The notes under the pieces: generated by a model
Database searches by the model: none
What the model was told of the DNA's origin: nothing
What the model saw: the letters and a program-made list of their open reading frames with translations, nothing else
Made by a program: the position numbers and the translations under genes
In this document: in pieces, positions 27,131 to 35,170 of the stretch
Layout of the letters: each line of letters opens with the position of its first letter
Position numbering within the stretch: the stretch's first letter is position 1
NCBI GenBank assembly: GCA_965224495.1
Contig: CBDCZI010000021.1
Location: forward strand, 110,648 to 174,647
Reading direction: 5' to 3'
Length of the DNA stretch: 64,000 bases
Source of the DNA: CBDCZI01 sp965224495
GTDB lineage: Bacteria > Bacteroidota > Bacteroidia > Cytophagales > JAAEPT01

Positions 27131-27174
27131 CAAATACAAAACACTTTCCCTCCTTGGAAAGTGTTTTGTATTTG
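27131..27174. terminator. Isolated 19-bp perfect hairpin
   Basis: Positions 27131-27149 pair perfectly with 27156-27174 around a CTCCTT loop. It looks like a bidirectional terminator but is about 380 bases beyond the nearest gene start on one side and 400 bases before bestrophin on the other, with no gene ending here. Confidence 0.6.
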
Positions 27175-27284
27175 TTATTGTGTGAAAACTCCTTCTTATT
27201 AATAGTCATACTGAACATGTTTCAGTCTCTGATATGATTTTAAGGCTTACACAGACGATAAAAAGATATTTTGTATTAGGTACG

Positions 27285-27520
27285 TATTGGTTTGCGTGAG
27301 GGATTGCCGAGAAAATCCTTTTGGTTCTCTACTCTTTGTTTTTGATGGTAAACTTTCCTCACCAATAATGAAAAATGAAAGTGATGAACTCAATACCAAA
27401 AGATTGCAACAAAAAGCCCGACCTCGCTCTAGATTAGAGGAGTACTTTATCGGTCAGTTTAAAATGTAGCGATGAAATAGTGAATAACAACAACGGTAAA
27501 GAGGACACGCCCTAATCTTA
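27285..27520 (-). repeat. Dispersed intergenic repeat, copy D
   Basis: On the minus strand it begins GATTAGGGCGTGTCCTC, has GTTGTTGTTATTCACT and GCGAGGTCGGGCTTTTTGTTG, an expanded hairpin, and ends AAAGGATTTTCTCGGCAATC, CCTCACGC. It matches copy B over both ends. Confidence 0.7.
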
Positions 27521-27529
27521 GTAATCAAT

Positions 27530-27560
27530 TTTGTTTTTATCGGTGTTCTGTATAACTTTG
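27530..27560 (+). promoter_or_regulatory. Promoter of the bestrophin gene
   Basis: TTTG (27530-27533), 19 nt, then TAACTTTG (27553-27560): an exact match to the Bacteroidota sigma-A consensus TTTG-N19-TAnnTTTG. It lies 18 bases before the ATG. Confidence 0.8.
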
Positions 27561-27578
27561 AAGTATAGTTTTTATTCT

Positions 27579-28505
27579 ATGATTATAAATAAGAGAATAC
27601 CGTTTAAATACCTTTTGTCGTTGATGAAGAAAGAATTGTTCTTTGTGATGCTTATCGCAGGAGCAGTATCTTATTTTGATCAATTTTTTGAAGGGTGGGG
27701 TATAAAATTTCCAATTATCCCGATGAACATACCAGCAATATTGGGTATGATGATAACCTTGGTTTTGGCGTTCAGAATCAATCAGTCGTATGATAGATGG
27801 TGGGAAGCACGAAAAATTTGGGGAATGATAGTCAATGATTCCCGTGCGTTAATTCGTGAAGTATCGCATTTGAGAACCAAAGATGGAGGCGATGAAGATA
27901 AGCGGTTGGCATTTAAAGACAACATGACTTCGTTTGTGATTGTATGGTCGGCTTGTTTAGCGAAATCTTTGCGTGGGCAAGAAATGGATTCAATAATGAA
28001 GAAATATTTGTCGGAAGAACGTATTAAAATGATTAAAAAAATAGACCCAAAGAACATACCTAACGCGTTACTGTATGTGATGATGGAGAAAATACATGAT
28101 GCGTATTCGGATGGTCTATTGAATGATTACCAGCAAATTAGATTAACAGAGACGCTAAACGGGTTGAGTGACTCCATGGGAATGTGCGAACGTATAAAAG
28201 GAACGGTTTTTCCGAGATTGTATTCTAAATTGATTGATGGAACTACTTGGGTTTTTGTGTTTTTGTTACCGTTAGCTTTCCGTGATCCTAACGAATATGT
28301 GGAGTTTCCTGTTGTCGTGTCAATTTCTATGTCGTTTTTCACCTTAGAAAACATTGCAAAAGGACTGCAAGACCCTTTTGATAACAAGCCTACCGATATT
28401 CCGATTAGTAGTATTAGTGGTAAAATAGAACAGTTTGGTTTGAGAGCAATGGGAAGGGGTAATATTCCGAAAGATGTAGAAGAAAAAAGCTTTTACTTGA
28501 TGTAA
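27579..28505 (+). CDS. Bestrophin-family (UPF0187) anion channel
   Basis: From ATG 27579 this 308-residue membrane protein begins MIINKRIPFKYLL. The bestrophin core is visible: helices at about 15-35 and 48-65, then AFRINQSYDRWWEARKIWG with the conserved Arg/Trp cluster, two further hydrophobic helices near 215-255, and DPFDNKPTDIPI near 280, close to the bestrophin calcium-clasp region. These form pentameric chloride or cation channels. The upstream in-frame TTG at 27531 lies within the promoter and is rejected. Confidence 0.88.
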   Translation: MIINKRIPFKYLLSLMKKELFFVMLIAGAVSYFDQFFEGWGIKFPIIPMNIPAILGMMITLVLAFRINQSYDRWWEARKIWGMIVNDSRALIREVSHLRTKDGGDEDKRLAFKDNMTSFVIVWSACLAKSLRGQEMDSIMKKYLSEERIKMIKKIDPKNIPNALLYVMMEKIHDAYSDGLLNDYQQIRLTETLNGLSDSMGMCERIKGTVFPRLYSKLIDGTTWVFVFLLPLAFRDPNEYVEFPVVVSISMSFFTLENIAKGLQDPFDNKPTDIPISSISGKIEQFGLRAMGRGNIPKDVEEKSFYLM

Positions 28506-28553
28506 ATCGTTTTTTTAGTGTACTTTTAGTAAAACAATAAGCACACAATATAT

Positions 28554-28967
28554 ATGATGGATAAGATCGAACACTACTCGAATATAGCACTTGAAAAAGC
28601 AATTTTTTATTTACCAAAAGTCTTATTGGCTTTAGTCATTTTGTGGTTAGGCTTTAAGTTAGTCAAGAAACTGGCAGGTGTCGTCGATTTACTTTTAGAG
28701 AAAAGTGGTTTGTCAGAAACCATACGACCATTTTTGGTTTCTATTGTCACAGTGATGTTAAAAGTGACGTTACTTTTTGTGGTTTCAGGTGTTTTGGGTA
28801 TAGAACTTTCTATTTTCGCTACCATTATTGCTGCCTCAGTTTTTGCGATAGGAATGGCACTGCAAGGGAGTTTGGGTAACTTTGCCTCAGGGCTGATTGT
28901 CTTGTTTATTCGTCCTTACAAAGTGAACGACTGGATACAATTGGAAGATAAATTTGAAAAATACTAG
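28554..28967 (+). pseudogene. Truncated MscS-type channel (5' part only)
   Basis: The 137 residues contain two N-terminal helices, a pore helix (ATIIAASVFAIGMALQGSLGNFASG) and the start of the beta domain (FIRPYKVNDWIQLED), where a normal 270-300-residue small MscS would continue for over 150 residues. It stops soon after LEDKF. The DNA immediately downstream reads in another frame as a DoxX-family C-terminus, so the 3' half has been lost by a deletion rather than a point frameshift. The remaining pore lacks the cytoplasmic cage and is unlikely to be a normal channel. Confidence 0.75.
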
Positions 28968-29341
28968 AGTTTAGAATAGACAACGAATTAGGAGAAAATA
29001 TTACCAAGGAAGTGATGCAAGGAAAAACTGCTTTTTTAGTAATTAGAAAATTGAAATACTTAACTAAAGAAACAGGAGAAGTCTTAAAAATAGTAGAGAA
29101 AGAGCTTCAAGAACTCAAGGTACGCACTTTCATTATGTCAGGTGTCACCAAATCAACCTTTCTAAAAGAAAGCATTTACCAACAACTCACCTCACCGATG
29201 AGTTCGGTTGACGAAGACATATCAAAAGCGATGATACGTGCTAATTTGGGTGTTGTTTTATTTGAAAACGGTACAGTCAAAGGTAAATGGGACTTGAGAG
29301 ATATTCCCGTAGGTCAATTGAAAACGTATTTTAGTGAGTAA
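28958..29341 (+). pseudogene. 3' remnant of a DoxX / BT_3928-type protein
   Basis: In the frame open from 28958 the sequence reads KILEFRIDNELGENITKEVM and continues to a stop at 29341, with VEKELQELKVRTFIMSG and AMIRANLGVVLFENGTVKGKW. This resembles the C-terminal thioredoxin-like portion of the Bacteroidota BT_3928-type DoxX proteins (pattern I-R-x-N-x-G-x-x-L-x-x-x-G-x-x-x-x-K-W). The N-terminal DoxX membrane part is missing and replaced by the mscS fragment. The GTG at 29012 could in theory start a 109-residue product. Family call from pattern memory, moderate. Confidence 0.6.
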
Positions 29342-29370
29342 TCCGTCTTTATTTTGAAAAGGAGGACAAT

Positions 29371-29400
29371 CAAAAGCCACTAATAAATCGGTGGCTTTTG
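29371..29400. terminator. Bidirectional terminator
   Basis: CAAAAGCCAC (29371-29380) pairs with GTGGCTTTTG (29391-29400) between the DoxX remnant and the convergent thioredoxin gene. Confidence 0.7.
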
Positions 29401-29406
29401 AATATT

Positions 29407-29700
29407 TTATAGGTATTTCTGTAATTGTTTTTTGAGCTGAGGGAGTTGCATCGCTCCAGGTTGTTGCCAAACGATTTTTCCGTAACGGTACAAAACCATT
29501 GTAGGAATACTTCGAATATTCATTTTTTGTGCCAGACGTTGGTTTTTTTCTGTGTCTATTTTCACAACTTTTACTTTATCTCCAAGGTCTTTTTTGAGTT
29601 GGTCAAATACAGGGACCATCATTTTACAAGGTCCACACCAAGTGGCGTAAAAATCTACTAAAACTAAAGGGTGACTTTTTACTAAAGAATCGTATTTCAT
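29407..29700 (-). CDS. Thioredoxin-family protein
   Basis: This 97-residue thioredoxin has WCGPCKMM near residue 21 and the cis-proline in RSIPTM near 66. There is no signal peptide, so it is cytosolic. It is shorter at the N-terminus than the copy at 9165. Its promoter carries TAAATTTG 22 bases before the ATG and a GTGA-N6-TCAC operator 21 nt further up, the same layout as upstream of the other thioredoxin. The neighbouring DoxX remnant suggests an old redox gene cluster. Confidence 0.9.
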   Translation of the reverse strand: MKYDSLVKSHPLVLVDFYATWCGPCKMMVPVFDQLKKDLGDKVKVVKIDTEKNQRLAQKMNIRSIPTMVLYRYGKIVWQQPGAMQLPQLKKQLQKYL

Positions 29701-29722
29701 AAGAGGGGATTTACTATTTGTT

Positions 29723-29767
29723 CAAATTTAGGGAAAACGAACCGTTGATTTGGTGAACTAAGTCACA
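29723..29767 (-). promoter_or_regulatory. Promoter and CRP/FNR-like operator of the thioredoxin gene
   Basis: On the minus strand TGTGACTTAGTTCACC (29752-29767), then 21 nt, then TAAATTTG (29723-29730), a perfect -7 element. It could also influence guaA on the other strand, which starts 81 bases away. Confidence 0.6.
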
Positions 29768-29836
29768 GAATGTATAAAAATAAGAACTTGTGCATACTAA
29801 ATGTGGTTTGGGCTTTTTTCTTCCTTTATAGAATGT

Positions 29837-29844
29837 TATTTTTG
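29837..29844 (+). promoter_or_regulatory. -7 promoter element of guaA
   Basis: TATTTTTG matches TAnnTTTG and ends 4 bases before the guaA ATG, implying a leaderless or nearly leaderless mRNA. The nearest TTTG upstream is 26 nt away, longer than usual. Confidence 0.45.
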
Positions 29845-29848
29845 CAAG

Positions 29849-31378
29849 ATGAAAGATACAATTCTAATCCTCGATTTTGGTTCGCAATACACACAGTTGA
29901 TTGCACGACGTGTGCGAGAAAAAAATGTTTATTGCGAAATTCTTCCTTACAACAAGATTGCTGACTATAAAGACAGCTACAAAGGGGTGATTCTTGCGGG
30001 TAGTCCTTGCTCAGTAAGAGATGCAGATGCACCAGATGTGGATTTAGAAACTCTTTTTGCAAAAGTGCCTGTCTTAGGTATTTGTTTTGGGGCACAGTTG
30101 ATTGCTCACAAATCAGGTAGTGAAGTCAAACCAAGCTCGACAAGAGAATATGGTAGAGCACACTTGGCAGATGTGAAAACTGATAATCCTTTGTTTAAAG
30201 GGGTGAGTAACGGTGACCAGGTTTGGATGTCACACGGAGATACAATTCAAGGTTTAGATGAAAATTTTGATATTATTTCGGGTACAGATAGCATTGGCGT
30301 GGCTGCTTTTCAATTGAAAGGAAAAGATGTTTACGGTTTGCAGTTTCACCCAGAGGTGACACATTCGACTAATGGAGCACAGATTTTAGAGAATTTTGTA
30401 GTTGGTATTTGTGATTGTGCACAAAACTGGACACCTGGTGCGTTTGTAGATACGGCGGTAGATGGATTGAAAAAACAAATTGGAAATGACAAAGTCGTTT
30501 TAGGTTTGAGTGGTGGAGTGGATAGTTCAGTGGCAGCGATGTTGATTGATAAAGCTATTGGAAAAAACTTGTATTGTATTTTTGTTGACAATGGTTTGTT
30601 GAGAAAAAACGAATACGCCGATGTGTTGGATTCTTACAAAGGAATGGGATTGAATGTTATCGGAGTAAATGCGAAGGATGATTTTTATTCGGCATTGAAA
30701 GGATTGACTGACCCTGAAGATAAAAGAAAAGCGATAGGGAAAACGTTTATCGATATTTTTGACGTGGAAGCGAAGAAAATTAAAGACGTGAAATGGTTGG
30801 CTCAAGGGACAATCTACCCAGATATTATTGAATCAGTTTCGGTAGGAGGTCCTTCTGTAACTATAAAATCTCATCATAATGTAGGGGGACTTCCTGAAAA
30901 GATGGATTTGAAAATTGTTGAACCTTTGAAAATGTTATTCAAGGATGGTGTTCGTCGTGTGGGGAAATCTTTAGGTTTAGACCCTACGATATTAGGTCGT
31001 CATCCGTTTCCTGGACCAGGATTAGGGATTCGTATTTTGGGTGATATCACGGCTGAAAAAGTGGTGACACTACAAGAGGTTGATTATATCTTTATCCAAG
31101 GGTTGAAAGACCACGGATTGTATGACGATGTATGGCAAGCAGGTTCGATGCTATTACCAGTTAATTCGGTAGGAGTAATGGGTGATGAGCGTACTTACGA
31201 ACGTGTAGTTGCTTTGAGAGCAGTTGCAAGTGTCGATGGTATGACGGCTGATTGGGTGCATTTACCTTATGAGTTCTTAGCTGAGATTTCGAATAAAATT
31301 ATTAATAATGTCAAAGGGGTAAATAGAGTAGTATATGATATTTCTTCTAAACCACCTGCAACGATAGAGTGGGAATAA
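29849..31378 (+). CDS. guaA: GMP synthase (glutamine-hydrolysing)
   Basis: This 509-residue enzyme converts XMP to GMP with glutamine and ATP. From ATG 29849 it begins MKDTILILDFGSQYTQLIAR, the standard N-terminus; the open frame to 29801 is an extension through the promoter. The amidotransferase domain has LGICFGAQ (nucleophile near 78) and FHPEVTHS. The PP-loop LSGGVDSS lies near 222, and the C-terminal dimerisation domain ends KPPATIEWE. It is full length with all motifs, followed by a strong terminator. Confidence 0.97.
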   Translation: MKDTILILDFGSQYTQLIARRVREKNVYCEILPYNKIADYKDSYKGVILAGSPCSVRDADAPDVDLETLFAKVPVLGICFGAQLIAHKSGSEVKPSSTREYGRAHLADVKTDNPLFKGVSNGDQVWMSHGDTIQGLDENFDIISGTDSIGVAAFQLKGKDVYGLQFHPEVTHSTNGAQILENFVVGICDCAQNWTPGAFVDTAVDGLKKQIGNDKVVLGLSGGVDSSVAAMLIDKAIGKNLYCIFVDNGLLRKNEYADVLDSYKGMGLNVIGVNAKDDFYSALKGLTDPEDKRKAIGKTFIDIFDVEAKKIKDVKWLAQGTIYPDIIESVSVGGPSVTIKSHHNVGGLPEKMDLKIVEPLKMLFKDGVRRVGKSLGLDPTILGRHPFPGPGLGIRILGDITAEKVVTLQEVDYIFIQGLKDHGLYDDVWQAGSMLLPVNSVGVMGDERTYERVVALRAVASVDGMTADWVHLPYEFLAEISNKIINNVKGVNRVVYDISSKPPATIEWE

Positions 31379-31387
31379 GCAATTTGA

Positions 31388-31421
31388 AAACCTGATTTGT
31401 AGATACAAATCAGGTTTTTTT
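31388..31421 (+). terminator. Intrinsic terminator after guaA
   Basis: AAAACCTGATTTGTA pairs with TACAAATCAGGTTTT (31405-31419), followed by a T run. It begins 10 bases past the guaA stop. Confidence 0.9.
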
Positions 31422-31530
31422 GTTTAAAGGGCGTTATATTTGTATAGGGAATGAGTACAGGTAGTATTTTGAAGACTTTAGTGATAAAGGAATGAAAAAT
31501 AGTCCTATATTGTTTTTAAATAGTAGGGTT

Positions 31531-31788
31531 ATGCCAGAAATAAGTAGATTTTACGGGATTATTATTAGAATGTTTTTTAATGACCATAATCCTCCACATT
31601 TTCATATTGAATACCAAGATTATGAAGCTGTAATAAATATTAAAGATGGTACCGTTAATGGTAATATGTCACGAAGAGCATTGAAACTCGTTTTTGAATG
31701 GCTTGATTTACACCAAGAAGAGTTATTTGAAAATTGGGAATTAGCTCATAATGAAAAACCATTAAAGAAAATAGAGCCTTTAAAATAA
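31531..31788 (+). CDS. DUF4160-domain protein
   Basis: From ATG 31531 this 85-residue protein begins MPEISRFYGIIIRMFFNDHN and has the DUF4160 hallmark PPHFHIEYQDYEAVINI, followed by ALKLVFEWLDLHQEELFENW. An extra 13 residues are possible upstream (31492). DUF4160 genes are usually paired with DUF2442 genes, as here (6 bases apart), and the pair is suspected to be toxin-antitoxin-like; no activity is shown in this sequence. It is inserted between guaA and the PBP1-fold gene. Confidence 0.85.
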   Translation: MPEISRFYGIIIRMFFNDHNPPHFHIEYQDYEAVINIKDGTVNGNMSRRALKLVFEWLDLHQEELFENWELAHNEKPLKKIEPLK

Positions 31789-31794
31789 AAAGTT

Positions 31795-32040
31795 ATGTTG
31801 CTTAAAGTTACAGATGCAAAATACATTAATGGTTATAGAATTGAAATACTATTTAATGATGGATTGAAAGGGATTGTTGATTTAAAAGATAGTATTAAAG
31901 GGGTAGTTTTTGGTCCTTTAGTAAATGTGGAGTATTTTAAAAACTTCACGAAAAACCGTTGGACTATTGAGTGGGATTGTAATGCAGATTTTGCTCCAGA
32001 ATACCTACACGACTTAGTTATAGAACAAAAGAAATTGTAA
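31795..32040 (+). CDS. DUF2442-domain protein
   Basis: This 81-residue protein has the DUF2442 pattern: LKVTDAKYINGYRIEILFNDG near the start, then GIVDLKDSIKGVVFGPL, YFKNFTKNRWTIEWDCNADFAPEYLH. It starts 6 bases after the DUF4160 gene stop and is surely co-transcribed with it. The domain is thought to bind DNA or its partner protein in the paired system (family inference). Confidence 0.88.
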   Translation: MLLKVTDAKYINGYRIEILFNDGLKGIVDLKDSIKGVVFGPLVNVEYFKNFTKNRWTIEWDCNADFAPEYLHDLVIEQKKL

Positions 32041-32108
32041 CAATAGGACAAAAAGTGAATGAAAATATTATTGATCGATAAGATCAAGATGAAAAACAAA
32101 AAAAGCTT

Positions 32109-33806
32109 ATGAAAAATTATTTTATTATTTTATTTACTCTTTTTTGTGTGTCAACTGCGGTTGCACAGAGTAAAAAGCATTTTCAAGAAGATTATTTGAA
32201 AGCAAAAAACCTTCTAATCAAGCAAGATTATAAGAAGGCATTGGCAGTTTTTAAAACGTTGATGGTTGATCACAAAAACAATTCTTTTACAGAATACAGT
32301 TATTACCATTATGGTTTGACTTCTATGAAAATAGAGAAAATGCAAGATGCTCGTTTTGCTTTGTTACAACTGTTAGATAAGTACCCAGACTGGAAACAAA
32401 AAGAGGAGGCTAATTATTTGTTAGCAAATGTGTTGTTAGAAGAAAAAGACACAACAAGAGCGCTGTCGTACATTGACCAGTTAAAAGATAAAGACTTAAA
32501 ACGAGAATCTGTGTCGATGTTGGCGTATTATGGGATAGATTTGGAAGTGAAAAATAGTTTAGACGAATTGAAACTAAAATTAGCAACTGACCCAGAAAAC
32601 GAAAAATTAGCAAAAAAAATAGCAAAGAAGCTCAATAAGAAAGACAATACGTTTGAAGAGAAAATCTACCTCGAATATTTGATTCAAGATTACCAGTTAG
32701 ATGTAGAAAAATATAGTAAAGGGCTGTTTAAACAATCGGAGAAAAAAGAGGTTTACCAAGTCGCTGTGATTTTACCTTTTAATTACAACAGTAAAAGGTT
32801 ACTTGGACGTAGGCTACGTTATTACGAAATGTTGACAGGTATAGAGTTGGCAGTAGATAGTTTAAGAAAGCGTGGAGTGAATGTAGAATTGACAGTTTTT
32901 GACTCTAAAGCAGATACAGTTACCGTAAGACGTATATTGAAAGACAGTAAAGTGAAAACTGCCGATTTGTTATTTGGACCTGTTTATGAAGCCAATGCGA
33001 AGATAGTGGCTCGATTCGCTTTAGAAAATGAAATTGCTTATGTCAATCCTTTGTATGGAAATGCTGATTTGACCTTTGCTAACCGTTTTGTGTATTTACA
33101 ATCTCCCTCTTATTCGTTGGAGGCAGAGGAGTCTGCTCGTTTGGGAACAACATTTGAAAATAATGAAGTGATTATTTTGTATGGAGCAAAGGAAAAAGAC
33201 AAGATAAAAGCAGATGCTTACAAAAAAGAAATTGAGAAATTAGGCAAAAAAGTACGTGTGATGAAAAAAATCACAAAGAGCAATATGAACCGTTTGAGTG
33301 ATTTTATGGAACGAAATAAAGTGAAAGCGTTGAGTCATATTTATGTAGCTTCTGATAATGATTACTTGGGAGCGTCTATTATGAGTGCGTTGGAAGAATT
33401 TGATTATCAATGTCCAACAATAGCACCCCAGAAATGGTTGAAGATTTCGTTGATGGGGAATGATTTTTCTCCTTACCGAAGACGTAATGTATATTTTGTA
33501 GGTGTCAATCATTTGGATATGGATGGTTGTACACGTGTTTGTTCGTTTAGAAAAGATATTCAAAAAGTATGGAATACAAAACCGAATAAGCTAGAGTATT
33601 ATTCAGCGATAGGTTTTGAATCGATGTACTATTTTGGAACAGCATTAAATGATTTTGGAAATGTATTTACCAAAGGGGTGAAAAATCAAGGTTATACGAA
33701 AGGAATTTTATTTCAAGGATATGATTATAATCAGCATTCAAATGGGGTTGTACCTATTTATAAGTTAGATAAAGAGTATAACTTGGAATGGGTTAATAAG
33801 AAATAA
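32109..33806 (+). CDS. TPR and PBP1-fold (LpoA-like) envelope protein
   Basis: This 565-residue protein has a signal peptide (MKNYFIILFTLFCVSTAVA, then Q), TPR-like helices at about 20-130, and a type I periplasmic-binding fold from about 215 (YQVAVILPFNYNS, MLTGIELAVDSLRKRGV, LLFGPVYEANAKIVARFA). Related Bacteroidota proteins near guaA/hemL carry LysM plus this fold and are annotated as amino-acid ABC transporter substrate-binding or penicillin-binding protein activator. Here no LysM is recognisable; TPRs occupy the N-terminus. A role in cell-wall synthesis regulation is inferred. hemL follows after 10 bases. Confidence 0.75.
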   Translation: MKNYFIILFTLFCVSTAVAQSKKHFQEDYLKAKNLLIKQDYKKALAVFKTLMVDHKNNSFTEYSYYHYGLTSMKIEKMQDARFALLQLLDKYPDWKQKEEANYLLANVLLEEKDTTRALSYIDQLKDKDLKRESVSMLAYYGIDLEVKNSLDELKLKLATDPENEKLAKKIAKKLNKKDNTFEEKIYLEYLIQDYQLDVEKYSKGLFKQSEKKEVYQVAVILPFNYNSKRLLGRRLRYYEMLTGIELAVDSLRKRGVNVELTVFDSKADTVTVRRILKDSKVKTADLLFGPVYEANAKIVARFALENEIAYVNPLYGNADLTFANRFVYLQSPSYSLEAEESARLGTTFENNEVIILYGAKEKDKIKADAYKKEIEKLGKKVRVMKKITKSNMNRLSDFMERNKVKALSHIYVASDNDYLGASIMSALEEFDYQCPTIAPQKWLKISLMGNDFSPYRRRNVYFVGVNHLDMDGCTRVCSFRKDIQKVWNTKPNKLEYYSAIGFESMYYFGTALNDFGNVFTKGVKNQGYTKGILFQGYDYNQHSNGVVPIYKLDKEYNLEWVNKK

Positions 33807-33816
33807 AAAAATAAAG

Positions 33817-35106
33817 ATGAGTACAACTAAGAGTCAAGCGTTATTTGAGGAAGCACAAAATCATATTCCAGGAGGAGTAAATTCACCTGTACGTGCATTT
33901 AAGGCAGTAGGAGGAAATCCTATTTTTATGAAATCTGCAAAGGGAGCGTTTATGTACGATGAAGATAGAAACGCTTACATTGATATGATCAACTCTTGGG
34001 GACCGATGATTTTAGGTCACGCAAGAAAAGAAATTCTTGATGCTGTTCGTGAAGCGATAGATTCGTCTTTATCGTTTGGAACACCAACAAAAAAAGAGGT
34101 TGATGTAGCCGAATTAATTACTTCGTTGATTCCGTTTATTGACAAAGTGCGTATGGTCAATAGTGGGACGGAAGCGACAATGTCGGCAGTTCGTTTGGCG
34201 AGAGGTTATACAAAAAGAGATAAGATATTAAAATTTGAAGGTTGTTACCACGGACACGCCGATTCGTTTTTAATTTCAGCAGGAAGTGGAGCAGTTACTT
34301 TTGGAACACCAACAAGTCCTGGTGTGACAGCAGGTGTAGCGAAAGACACTTTGACGGCTGTTTACAATGATTTGGAGCATACTAAAGAAGTTGTAAAAGC
34401 AAATAAAGGAGAGATAGCAGCGATTATTTTAGAACCCGTAGCTGGTAATATGGGTTGTGTTTTACCAGAGAAAGGCTTTTTAGAAGGTTTACGTACACTT
34501 TGTGATGAAGAAGGAATAGTTTTAATCTTTGATGAGGTGATGACTGGTTTCCGTTTATCTATTACAGGAACTTATGGTGTATTTGGTGTAGCGCCTGATT
34601 TAGCAACTTACGGTAAAATTATCGGTGGAGGAATGCCTGTAGGAGCGTATGGAGGAAAGAAAGAAATTATGGATTTAGTTTCCCCTTTAGGACCTGTTTA
34701 CCAAGCAGGGACGTTGTCAGGTAATCCAGTTGCTATGGCTGCAGGTTATACGATGATAAAATATTTGGCTGACCACCCCGAAATATACACGCAATTAGAA
34801 AATACTACAAATGCAATAATTAAAGGTATTCAAGCTGATTTGGATAAAAGAGGTTTGAAATACACGATAAACCATATCGGGTCGATGTATAACTTGTTTT
34901 TCACGGATAAAAAAGTGAAGAATTTTGATGATGCAAAAGGTTGTGATATGGCGTTGTTTGGGAAATATTTCCAAGCGATGTTGAAAGAAGGTGTTTATTT
35001 ACCACCTTCTCAATACGAAACTTATTTTGTGTCAAGTGTTATAGATGAAAGCTTAGTAACGGAAATCATTTCGGCTCACACCAAAGCAATGGATAGTATT
35101 TTGTAA
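33817..35106 (+). CDS. hemL: Glutamate-1-semialdehyde 2,1-aminomutase
   Basis: This 429-residue PLP enzyme makes 5-aminolevulinate for haem synthesis by the C5 pathway. Signatures are PGGVNSPVRAFKAVGG at the start, NSGTEATMSAVRLARG near 122, CYHGHADSFLISAGSG near 146, DEVMTGFR near 244 and the PLP lysine in TYGKIIGGGMPVGAYGG near 266. It is full length. It is probably co-transcribed with the upstream PBP1-fold gene and ended by the hairpin at 35129. Confidence 0.97.
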   Translation: MSTTKSQALFEEAQNHIPGGVNSPVRAFKAVGGNPIFMKSAKGAFMYDEDRNAYIDMINSWGPMILGHARKEILDAVREAIDSSLSFGTPTKKEVDVAELITSLIPFIDKVRMVNSGTEATMSAVRLARGYTKRDKILKFEGCYHGHADSFLISAGSGAVTFGTPTSPGVTAGVAKDTLTAVYNDLEHTKEVVKANKGEIAAIILEPVAGNMGCVLPEKGFLEGLRTLCDEEGIVLIFDEVMTGFRLSITGTYGVFGVAPDLATYGKIIGGGMPVGAYGGKKEIMDLVSPLGPVYQAGTLSGNPVAMAAGYTMIKYLADHPEIYTQLENTTNAIIKGIQADLDKRGLKYTINHIGSMYNLFFTDKKVKNFDDAKGCDMALFGKYFQAMLKEGVYLPPSQYETYFVSSVIDESLVTEIISAHTKAMDSIL

Positions 35107-35128
35107 TACGAACTGTTTTGCTAGGCTG

Positions 35129-35166
35129 AAAAAGGTACTGACCATTTGTGGTTAGTACCTTTTTTT
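35129..35166. terminator. Terminator after hemL, probably bidirectional
   Basis: AAAAAGGTACTGACC (35129-35143) pairs with GGTTAGTACCTTTTT (35150-35164) and is followed by T residues. The convergent MBL gene ends at 35171. Confidence 0.88.
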
Positions 35167-35170
35167 GTGT

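Larger units (their letters stand above)
26819..27529. other. About 710-base gap with two repeat copies and one long hairpin
   Basis: No gene is called. The gap contains repeat copy C (26838-27062, plus), a 19-bp perfect hairpin (27131-27174) and repeat copy D (27285-27520, minus). Small ORFs at 26818-27000 and 27287-27469 lie in the repeats and lack coding features. Confidence 0.6.
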
